In this document: positions 41,652 to 48,301 of the stretch, piece by piece
How positions within the stretch are numbered: position 1 is the stretch's first letter
How the letters are laid out: each line of letters begins with the position of its first letter
DNA from: Streptomyces uncialis
GTDB lineage: Bacteria; Actinomycetota; Actinomycetes; Streptomycetales; Streptomycetaceae
Reading direction: 5' to 3'
DNA length: 64,000 nucleotides
Assembly (NCBI RefSeq): GCF_001905345.1
Contig: NZ_LFBV01000001.1
Coordinates: forward strand, 150,043 to 214,042
Position numbers and translations under genes: made by a program
The notes under the pieces: model-generated
Told to the model about the DNA's origin: nothing
Databases searched by the model: none
The model's input: only the letters and a program-made list of their open reading frames with translations

Positions 41652-41845
41652 GCCAGAACCTCACCCGATTCGAAGTGAACGGACTGGAAAACGGAGGAGC
41701 CGACCTCTTCTGCCTTGACTGCGAAGAGTGGGTGGCAGGCGGGGGATGCGTCTGCTGTTCAGGCCAGGAAGTCAGACTCGCCCAACTCGTCAAGGCGGCA
41801 CAAGACCATCTGTGCCCACCCCGAAAGGAAGCGGGGGATGGCTGA
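41648..41845 (+). CDS. Small Cys-rich protein (65 aa)
   Basis: GTG overlaps the thyX stop. LFCLDCEEWVAGGGCVCCSG gives two cysteine pairs for one zinc knuckle, followed by a helix. Ends HLCPPRKEAGDG. No family recognised. Confidence 0.62.
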   Translation: MSQNLTRFEVNGLENGGADLFCLDCEEWVAGGGCVCCSGQEVRLAQLVKAAQDHLCPPRKEAGDG

Positions 41846-42023
41846 CAAAATTCGCGTGACAGTGGTCATGGAATACGCCCCCATGAAAGAGCACTACCGA
41901 GGTGCATCCACGGTCGCCGAAATGGCGGCATTCGATGAGGACGTGAATCACTTCATCGAATTCCCAGGGGAATATCTCGATGATGTCGTGTCCGTCACCT
42001 ATGAAGGGATCGCAGATGCCTAA
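41838..42023 (+). CDS. Small early protein (61 aa)
   Basis: ATG 41838 overlaps the previous gene by eight bases after GGAAGCGGGGG. A ubiquitin-like alpha/beta pattern (RVTVVMEYAPMKEHYR, then an acidic helix, then VVSVTYEGI). Function unknown. Confidence 0.6.
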   Translation: MADKIRVTVVMEYAPMKEHYRGASTVAEMAAFDEDVNHFIEFPGEYLDDVVSVTYEGIADA

Positions 42024-42234
42024 CTTCGAAACCAACTACGCAGCAATCTACGTCGAGGCCGCGGCTCGCCCCACAATCGACCCGGCCGGGCAGCCCACAG
42101 CGACCATCAATGCCGTATATATCGTCAGCGGCTACCGCGGAACGAACTCCTGGCAGGCGAGTCTTACCGCTGCTATCCACCTGCGGGACTCGCTGACCGA
42201 AGCCATCAACGTTCACACGGAAGCCGAGGTCTAG
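42016..42234 (+). CDS. Small early protein (72 aa)
   Basis: ATG overlaps the previous stop. NYAAIYVEAAARP, TINAVYIVSGYRG and LTEAINVHTEAEV: small alpha/beta protein with no cysteine and no motif. Immediately precedes DNA polymerase. Confidence 0.6.
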   Translation: MPNFETNYAAIYVEAAARPTIDPAGQPTATINAVYIVSGYRGTNSWQASLTAAIHLRDSLTEAINVHTEAEV

Positions 42235-42242
42235 AGACATCC

Positions 42243-44081
42243 TTGAAGGTAATCGAATATGCCCTCAAGGGTGAACCGGTCACTGTCAATGTAGTAGAGA
42301 CTCCGGAAGACCTTCCTGCATTCCGGGACTTTGTGGAGAGCAATCCTGTCCTCGGGTTCGACACGGAAACCACTGGGCTCGAATGGTGGAGCCCCGGCTT
42401 TCATTGCCGCCTCGCGCAGTTCGGAAACGCCACCGAGGCATTCGTCCTCCCCGTCGAACTCGGCCCCGACTACAGTGACGCAACCCGGTGGGCCCTGCGG
42501 AAGGCTCACCGCCTCATCGCTCACAACGGCACCTTCGACATGCACGTTTCCGAGCGCTGTGTGGACTCACCGCTCGAAGTGCTCGCACCGAGAATCCTGG
42601 ACACCAAACTGCTCGCCCACCTCGTGGACCCTCGGGCAGTTCGGGAGGCCGGCCCCGGACTCAAGCTCGAAGAACTCATCAAGTTCTATGTGGACCCCAA
42701 GGCCGCAGAAGAGGTCAAGGGTTCCATAGCCGCCCTGGCGAAGAAGTACAAAGTGAAGAAGGAGGAGATATGGTCGAAAGTCGAATTGTTCGACCCGGAC
42801 TATCTCCTCTACGCAGGAATGGACCCAGTGTGGGCATACCGACTCTTCCACATCCTTCTTCCCAAGGTGCCGGCCCGATCCCTCAAGTACGGACTCGTGA
42901 GCTGGGAACACCGGCTGGCACACATCATGGCCAAGACGGAGCGGACCGGATACCTGCTCGATGAGTCCTATGCCCGAGCCCGTATATCCGAGCTGCGGGC
43001 AGACCAACAGAAGTGGGAAACCGCAGCGGCGACCCACGGCGTCGAGAACGTCAACTCCAACCAACAGCTCATCGACACATTTACCGACCTCGGTGTCAAG
43101 CTGAAGAAGCGCACGAAACCCACACCCAACAATCCGCACGGGCAATTCGCTATGGACGACGACGTTCTGTCGTCCATAGGCCACCCACTCGCGGAAGCTG
43201 TCGTTAGAGCGAAGAAGGCTGGAAAATGGCGGAAGACCTGGTTCGAACGAGCAATCAAGGGACTGGACGAGAACGGACGGGTGCACGGAAGTGTTAACTC
43301 CTGCCAGGCAAGAACGGCGCGGATGACTGTCACTGGAGCTATCCCGGCGCTGACGTTCCCGGCAGGGGACGGTTACGTGCGGGGAATGTTTCTGGCCGAC
43401 AAGGGCGAAGTCAGCGTCAGCATCGATTTCAGCAACATGGAGCTTCGGGTCATGGCCGCAGCCTCCGGTGATCCCGTCATGCTCGAAGCATTCAGAAAGA
43501 ATGAAGACCTTCACAACCTGACCGCGATTGCCGCATTCGGCCCCATGCCACCCGGCGTCGAGAAGCACCCCATGCGCAAGGCTGGCAAGGGAACCAACTT
43601 CACCGTCTGCTTCGGGGGAGGGTGGAAGGCGGTATCCGACCAGTGGGGTATCTCCCCCGAGGACGCCAAAAAGGCAGTCAAGGCATTCTGGGGCACCTAC
43701 ACCGGAGTGAAACGGTTCGCGGACAAACTCCAGCGGGAAGCACGTCGTACCGGGTACATCTACACCGCGACCGGCCGCAGACTTCCCGTGGACCGGGACA
43801 GGGCATACGCCGCCCTGAACTACTACATCCAGAGCAGTGCACGGGACATCACAGCTCGGGCCGTCATCGAACTCGATAGGGCTGGGTATACCCCATGGAT
43901 TCGCCTCGTGATTCACGACGAGATCGTCTTTAGCTTCCCTCGGGAGCGGGCAGCGGAGCTGACTGAGAAGGCGGCTCGAATCATGGAAATGACATTCAAG
44001 GGTCTGCTGATACCAGCAGACGGAGAGATCGGCGAACAGTCCTGGGGATCTGTTCTCGACCTTGAAAACTCTAAGCACTGA
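42243..44081 (+). CDS. polA: DNA polymerase I (family A) with 3'-5' exonuclease
   Basis: 612 residues from TTG 42243. The exonuclease starts with GFDTETTGLEWW (Asp40, Glu42), then HNGTFDMHV. The polymerase has motif A VSIDFSNMELRVMAAASGD, motif B RKAGKGTNFTVCFGGG and motif C RLVIHDEIVFSF. There is no 5'-3' exonuclease domain, as in T7 and most actinophage polymerases. It replicates phage DNA with the primase and helicase genes upstream. Confidence 0.93.
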   Translation: MKVIEYALKGEPVTVNVVETPEDLPAFRDFVESNPVLGFDTETTGLEWWSPGFHCRLAQFGNATEAFVLPVELGPDYSDATRWALRKAHRLIAHNGTFDMHVSERCVDSPLEVLAPRILDTKLLAHLVDPRAVREAGPGLKLEELIKFYVDPKAAEEVKGSIAALAKKYKVKKEEIWSKVELFDPDYLLYAGMDPVWAYRLFHILLPKVPARSLKYGLVSWEHRLAHIMAKTERTGYLLDESYARARISELRADQQKWETAAATHGVENVNSNQQLIDTFTDLGVKLKKRTKPTPNNPHGQFAMDDDVLSSIGHPLAEAVVRAKKAGKWRKTWFERAIKGLDENGRVHGSVNSCQARTARMTVTGAIPALTFPAGDGYVRGMFLADKGEVSVSIDFSNMELRVMAAASGDPVMLEAFRKNEDLHNLTAIAAFGPMPPGVEKHPMRKAGKGTNFTVCFGGGWKAVSDQWGISPEDAKKAVKAFWGTYTGVKRFADKLQREARRTGYIYTATGRRLPVDRDRAYAALNYYIQSSARDITARAVIELDRAGYTPWIRLVIHDEIVFSFPRERAAELTEKAARIMEMTFKGLLIPADGEIGEQSWGSVLDLENSKH

Positions 44082-44089
44082 GGAACGCA

Positions 44090-44305
44090 ATGGCTGACAA
44101 CGAAGAACTCAAAGCGACGCTGGATGAGATCGCTCTCGGGGTGGCCAAAGGAGCCCTGCACAACGGAGTCGCTGTGACCCTCCTCTTCGTGGAGTCCGCA
44201 GGGGCCGTCCGTAAGGCCGCCCGCAGGGCTGGCTTCGACCGGGACACCGCACAGCAGATGGCCTACGACTTCTGGCACGCCGCCACCCACGGCCCGAGCA
44301 ACTAG
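44090..44305 (+). CDS. Small helical protein, paralogue pair A (71 aa)
   Basis: Starts after GAGGAACGC. All-helical: EELKATLDEIALGVAKGALHNG and AQQMAYDFWHAATHG. The C-terminal A-Q-x-M-A-x-D-F-W-H block recurs in the next gene, so the two are related by duplication. Unknown role; possibly a DNA polymerase accessory by position. Confidence 0.65.
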   Translation: MADNEELKATLDEIALGVAKGALHNGVAVTLLFVESAGAVRKAARRAGFDRDTAQQMAYDFWHAATHGPSN

Positions 44306-44326
44306 ACCTGGAGTCAGGAGAACGCC

Positions 44327-44572
44327 ATGGACGACTTCGAAAATCTCGTTGGAAGCCTGGAGACCAAGTTCAACGCGGCCCGGCTGGAGAAACACGGCAT
44401 CGCCGCACTGACCACAGCCAAGATCGCCGGAGCCCTCTACCTGGAGGCCGTGACCGCTGGCGTACCACACGTCCTCGCCCAGGAGATGGCCCAGGACTTC
44501 TGGCACTCCGAGACCGGAGCGCCGGCCTACGTGGTCGTGGACGAAGAGGAAGCACCCGATGCCGACCACTGA
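44327..44572 (+). CDS. Small helical protein, paralogue pair B (81 aa)
   Basis: GGAG site before ATG. It shares with its neighbour an ALTTAKIAGALYLEAVTAGV helix and AQEMAQDFWHSETG block, then an acidic tail (VVVDEEEAPDADH). Its end overlaps the dCMP deaminase start. Confidence 0.65.
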   Translation: MDDFENLVGSLETKFNAARLEKHGIAALTTAKIAGALYLEAVTAGVPHVLAQEMAQDFWHSETGAPAYVVVDEEEAPDADH

Positions 44573-45017
44573 GTACGACCTCGTCCACGGCACTCTCCGC
44601 AGCTACCCGCAACAGCAGCGGCCCGGATGGGACGAGTACTTCCTTGGCATCGCAACCGCTGTCGCAGCCCGCGGCGACTGCCTTCGCAGTCAGGTCGGAG
44701 CCGTCCTCGTCGGAGGCGACCACCGGATACGGGCGACCGGCTACAACGGCAGCGAGCCCGGAGGCCCGTCCTGCCTCCGAGGCGAGTGCGCCCGGTGTCA
44801 GTCGCAGGTACCGGCCGGGACGGCATACGACGAGTGCGTGGAAACCCACGCCGAGGCGAACGCCCTGTTGCACGCGGCCTGGTCGGACTGTCAAGGGGCG
44901 ACCCTCTACATCACCCGGCCGCCCTGTCAGGGCTGCTCGAAGCTCATTCGCTCCGCTGGTATCGATCACGTCTTGTGGCCGCAAGGTGCGCTGAGCTTTA
45001 CCCAAGAAGTTGCGTAG
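44559..45017 (+). CDS. dCMP deaminase
   Basis: 152 residues: WDEYFLGIATAVAARGDCLRSQVGAVLV, GYNGSEPG, CVETHAEANALLHA (zinc His and catalytic Glu) and RPPCQGCSKLIRSAGI (zinc Cys pair), the cytidine/dCMP deaminase fold. It turns dCMP into dUMP, the substrate of ThyX, closing the phage thymidylate route. Its stop lies 12 bp before the micro-ORF. Confidence 0.92.
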   Translation: MPTTEYDLVHGTLRSYPQQQRPGWDEYFLGIATAVAARGDCLRSQVGAVLVGGDHRIRATGYNGSEPGGPSCLRGECARCQSQVPAGTAYDECVETHAEANALLHAAWSDCQGATLYITRPPCQGCSKLIRSAGIDHVLWPQGALSFTQEVA

Positions 45018-45023
45018 TAGGAG
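45007..45023 (+). promoter_or_regulatory. Motif site G over micro-ORF ribosome site
   Basis: AAGTTGCGTAGTAGGAG overlaps the end of the deaminase gene and supplies the AGGAG ribosome site of the 22-aa ORF. It is the least conserved of the seven copies (G for T in GCT, final G). Confidence 0.5.
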
Positions 45024-45029
45024 ATTGTT

Positions 45030-45098
45030 GTGAAGGTGTACGTGTACAAGGTCAGCGCCACAGGGGCGCGTGAGCTGGTCAAGGTCGTCCAGCGCTAG
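45030..45098 (+). CDS. 22-aa micro-ORF at end of early operon
   Basis: GTG 45030 lies six bases after AGGAG and reads MKVYVYKVSATGARELVKVV (first 20 residues) before TAG 45,096. It is amphipathic and basic with a beta-strand-like start. The next bases form the operon terminator, so the ORF is the last product of the early transcript. Confidence 0.5.
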   Translation: MKVYVYKVSATGARELVKVVQR

Positions 45099-45140
45099 AC
45101 GAGAAGGACCCCGCCAGGTGGCGGGGTCCTTCTCGTTTCT
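45099..45140. terminator. Terminator between early operon and integrase
   Basis: A 17-bp perfect stem (ACGAGAAGGACCCCGCC with complement) around AGGT, followed by TTTCT on the plus strand and preceded by an A-poor minus-side flank. It ends the plus-strand early operon and, facing the integrase stop, possibly the integrase transcript. Confidence 0.9.
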
Positions 45141-46763
45141 CTACACCCTCTTCTTGAAGTAATCATCCTTCACGACGAGGCGTTGCTTCACGTCCTCCGG
45201 GATCAGCAGCTCAGCTCGATCCTCGTACATGACGAAGGTGATGCCAGCCCGGATGAGATCAGACTCCATCTGATGCAGGCCCTCCCGTTCCCAGTGCTGT
45301 TGGTACGTCACGCCCTTCGAGGCGTAGATCCACCTGTCTTCGAGAGACACCGGGTCGATCCTGGATAGCTGGTCACCGATTGAGGCCAGAGTCCTCCGGG
45401 CCTCACTCTCGATGAACCCACCCACTGAGTAGGACCCCCCGGGGGCCAGCTCCTTCATGTGGTACTTGATCGACGCTTCGAGTTCCTTCTTCTTCATCAG
45501 GTTCTCGGAACCTCGCGCGTACTCGCGGTGGATGACCTCCATGGCTCCGATTTGATCAAGGACTGTAGAGGTCAGCGCACCGTAGGTGTCCTCCGGATCG
45601 AAGGTGGGGCCGCCGCAGATGCCGAGCTTGGTGGCCGACTGGCAGCGCATCTTGTTCCCGGAGATGCGATACGTCCCGTCCTTGCGCTTCTTCTTGGTGA
45701 TGTGCTGGTACATGTTCTCTACCGCCCCGCAGAAGCCGCACTTGATCACACCCAGGAACTTGGTCCGCTTGCTCCGGCCAGCCGTGGGCTTGCCCCCGGT
45801 GTTCTTGGCTCGAAGGCGAAGCAATTCCTGCACCTCGCTGAACTCGGCAGGAGTGAAGACGCCGGGTGCAACGCGGATCGGCTCGCCATCAGGGCCGTAC
45901 AGGATGAAGGGAGGCTGGTTTGTTGGCATCCCCGGTTCGCGCCTGGTGCGGTAGCCCATCAGTGCCGGGTTGGTCAGGACGTTCTTCAGGTTTCCAGGAG
46001 CCCACTTCCCTCCCCCAGGGGAGGGGACCTGTGCCCGGTTCAGGATGATGCAGATGTTGTTGAGCGCCCTTCGGCGCTGGAGCATCGCCTTGATCCAGTG
46101 GAGGACCCGGTACTTGAACGAGTCAACAACCAGCCGCTTGCCATCCGGGGTGTCCTCCGAGGCGTAGCCGTAGATAATCCTGCCGATGACCCAGCGTTCG
46201 ACAGTACGTGCGTACTGCCACAGGGATTCCAGGCGAATTCCAGTGTTGGCGGCCTCGATGCGGGCCATGCCCGCGATCATGGTGACCATCATTTCGCCCA
46301 TGGGCGAGGACAGGTCGATGGGGTCCTTGACCGCAGCAAGATCCTTCTTGAAGGTCTTGCACCACTCGATCATCAGGTGCAGGTCTGAGATGCGACGGAC
46401 GAAGCGGTCGAGCTTCCAGAACAAGATCACATCGAACTCAGGGGCGCGGTTCTGAATCCAGTCACCCAGAGCCTTGCGCTTCCACGGGGGCACCTTGGTT
46501 GCGCTGACGTTCAGGTCTCTCGCTACACCAGCAACCCGGCATCGCCTGTCCAGCGCCATACGCCGAAGGTCAAGCTCCTGGCGAACGGGGGAGGTGGTCT
46601 CCTCCGTGAGGACCGATAGGCGGATAGAGAGCAGAGCCCTCGGTGCGTCAGGTGGAAGGAGGTCTTCTCGGGCCTGGAGGTCTTCCAGTTCCTTGACCTC
46701 GGCCGCAGTCCATGTGACGCCAATGGCGGGCGGTATGGCTATCTCGGTGGTGGGGCGCGACAT
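45141..46763 (-). CDS. int: Large serine integrase
   Basis: 540 residues. The resolvase domain has the nucleophile in LSIRLSVLTEETTSPVRQ (Ser50), FDVILFWKLDRFVRR and a MGEMMVTMIAGMARIEAANT long helix. The recombinase domain and zinc ribbon (IKCGFCGAV with MRCQSATKLGICGG) follow, then a coiled coil near EASIKYHMKEL. It resembles the R4/phiHau3-type actinophage integrases. ATG 46763 gives this length; an upstream start at 46829 would add 22 residues reaching toward att. It lies at the prophage right edge as expected. Confidence 0.9.
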   Translation of the reverse strand: MSRPTTEIAIPPAIGVTWTAAEVKELEDLQAREDLLPPDAPRALLSIRLSVLTEETTSPVRQELDLRRMALDRRCRVAGVARDLNVSATKVPPWKRKALGDWIQNRAPEFDVILFWKLDRFVRRISDLHLMIEWCKTFKKDLAAVKDPIDLSSPMGEMMVTMIAGMARIEAANTGIRLESLWQYARTVERWVIGRIIYGYASEDTPDGKRLVVDSFKYRVLHWIKAMLQRRRALNNICIILNRAQVPSPGGGKWAPGNLKNVLTNPALMGYRTRREPGMPTNQPPFILYGPDGEPIRVAPGVFTPAEFSEVQELLRLRAKNTGGKPTAGRSKRTKFLGVIKCGFCGAVENMYQHITKKKRKDGTYRISGNKMRCQSATKLGICGGPTFDPEDTYGALTSTVLDQIGAMEVIHREYARGSENLMKKKELEASIKYHMKELAPGGSYSVGGFIESEARRTLASIGDQLSRIDPVSLEDRWIYASKGVTYQQHWEREGLHQMESDLIRAGITFVMYEDRAELLIPEDVKQRLVVKDDYFKKRV

Positions 46764-46894
46764 CACTGTCCAAATTCTATCAAGATCACTTAAACCGGAC
46801 AGTTCAAGGACCTGAGTCAGGCGCCCCAAGGGGTATGGCCGCTGCGGCTACATTCCGTATAGATGTAGTCACACACCCAAACGGGGTGCAGTCA

Positions 46895-46945
46895 CAGTCG
46901 GCGGCTACAGCGCCTGTGGTTCTGGCCCGACATCCATATGACCCC
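46895..46945. other. Prophage right attachment junction (attR-like)
   Basis: Next to the integrase start, the sequence changes from phage-like to the host gene at about 46,915-46,925: codons before it do not fit the hydrolase family, while FWPDIHMTPEEGVRAH after it does. Serine integrases leave a short core of 2 bp, so the exact crossover cannot be placed. AGTCACA repeats at about 46,866 and 46,891 lie in the phage arm. Confidence 0.65.
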
Positions 46946-47273
46946 CGAGGAGGGTGTCCGGGCGCATCGCGACCTCCAGGGCGGCGACGCGGCGGCGGGC
47001 GTGATGCTCCCCATCCACTGGGCCACGTTCAACCTCGCCCCGCACCCCTGGGCCGAGCCGGGGGAGGACACCCTGGGTGCCGCCGCCCGTATCGGCGCAC
47101 GGGTGGCGTCGCCCGCGCCCGGTGAGCCGTTCGAGCCGGGTGCGGCCGTGCCGGGGACCCCGTGGTGGCGCGCCTCGTCGCAGCGGCCCGCCGGGGACCC
47201 GACCGCTCCCACGACGGCCGACGGGAAGGTACGCGACGGCGAACTGATGCCGTCGATGGACGACGCCCAGTAG
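46923..47273 (+). pseudogene. MBL-fold hydrolase gene, 3' fragment
   Basis: WPDIHMTPEEGVRAHRDLQGG followed by VMLPIHWATFNLAPHPWAEPG is the C-terminal third of the UlaG / NAPE-PLD-like metallo-beta-lactamase hydrolases (the PIHWATF histidine binds metal). The 5' part with the HxHxDH motif is missing here and should lie beyond the left prophage end. The last ~40 codons run into a neighbouring gene relic, so its true end is unclear. Phage insertion appears to have split it. Confidence 0.75.
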
Positions 47274-47500
47274 GTCAGCGGGCCGATCAGCAGCCCGCGC
47301 AGTGCGTCGACCTCGTAGCTCAGCGGGTTGGCCAGGCTCACCGCCTTGAGCCGGCCCGGCATCAGCGCGATCGGATAGAGGGCGTTGGACGCGTAGAACA
47401 AGGGCATCGTGAGTGCTTGCCCTATGCCCATCAACCGGTCACGGGTGAGCACGATGCCCGTGATGCCCGCAGACTCCGACGCCACCCGTAATCCGCTGGA
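47262..47500 (-). pseudogene. ABC-2 permease remnant
   Basis: On the minus strand RLMGIGQALTMPLFYASNAL, PIALMPGRLKAVSLANPLSY and EVDALRGLLIG are the C-terminal signature of ABC-2 type transporter permeases (drug or polysaccharide exporters). The family's final transmembrane helix and the first four are missing, so it is a decayed fragment between the hydrolase relic and the repeat region. Confidence 0.7.
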
Positions 47501-47570
47501 AGTCGTACCGAGCGCGTCGGAGTGAGGACGGAGAATCCCGCCCGCCCCCGCCCCGAAGAACCGGCAGAAC

Positions 47571-47757
47571 GCGCCCCAAAGGGGCGCGGGGAACTGCGCG
47601 AAAACGAGGGCGACCCCGCACCCGACCGACAACACCAGGCAGGCAGCGCCCCGACAGGGGCGCGGGGAACTGCGCGAACCCACCGAGCGACGGCACAGCG
47701 GCAAGTACGCCCGGCCCCGAGTACCCAGGGGCGCGAGGAACCGCGCACCCGACGAGC
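47571..47757. repeat. Streptomyces intergenic hairpin repeats
   Basis: Two good copies of GGGGCGCGGGGAACTGCGCGA (47,581-47,601 in its first 20 bases, and 47,657-47,677) and a diverged one (47,728-47,748, GAGGAACCGCGC) occur. Each of the first two is preceded by GCGCCCC, so GCGCCCC-n-GGGGCGC forms a hairpin. This element is common between Streptomyces genes. The region up to 47,904 holds no convincing gene. Confidence 0.75.
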
Positions 47758-47904
47758 GACCCGCACAGGAACAAGTGCGCCCGGCACAGGAACCCGGAGG
47801 CGCAAGCGAAGGCGCCCCGCAGGGGCAACGACGCAAAGGCGAGGGCGTCCGTCAGGCCGCGAAGCAACAGCAGGAGGCAGCACCCAGGAACGGACGCCCA
47901 GGAA

Positions 47905-48240
47905 CTACCTGCGGGGGCCACCCACGCTGATCCCCGGCCCTCCCGGGTCATCCCGGTCATGCGGCTTCAGCTCGATCTCGATCCGGTGGGTGGTCTCGTG
48001 CGAGGCCGCCGCCCCCGCCTCCGCCGTGACCACACCGATACTCAGCCCGCCCCGCCCGCTGCCCTCCCGGCGGACCTGCACCGCGAACTCGACGTTGACG
48101 CGTTCCACCAGGAACCGGAGCCTGCTCCGGGAACCCTCGTGCTGCGCCTGTTCGAGCTCGTCACGGATCTTCCCGATCACCTCCGCGAGCCCGGCCGTCT
48201 CCGCGCCGTCGGACTCGCCCCGGCCGCCAATTCGCCCCAT
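47905..48240 (-). CDS. Trypsin-co-occurring domain 2 (trypco2) protein
   Basis: 111 residues from ATG 48240. AGLAEVIGKIRDELEQAQHE, RFLVERVNVEFAVQVRRE, SIGVVTAEAG and THRIEIELKP form a small helix plus beta-sheet domain. This is the pattern of trypco2 modules, which occur next to trypsin-like proteases in bacterial conflict-related loci. It is divergently transcribed from the protease-kinase gene with a 61-bp shared promoter gap. Name based on pattern and context. Confidence 0.72.
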   Translation of the reverse strand: MGRIGGRGESDGAETAGLAEVIGKIRDELEQAQHEGSRSRLRFLVERVNVEFAVQVRREGSGRGGLSIGVVTAEAGAAASHETTHRIEIELKPHDRDDPGGPGISVGGPRR

Positions 48241-48301
48241 CAGGGTCCTCCTTTGGTGGGACGGGGGTGGAATGCCCCCCTCCTGGCTATTGTCATGGAG
48301 C

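Noticed and set aside
47522..48301. N-terminal extension of the protease-kinase protein
   Set aside because: The extra residues are Arg/Pro/Ser-rich, cross the hairpin repeats and read antisense through the trypco2 gene. The ATG at 48302 begins the conserved trypsin domain.
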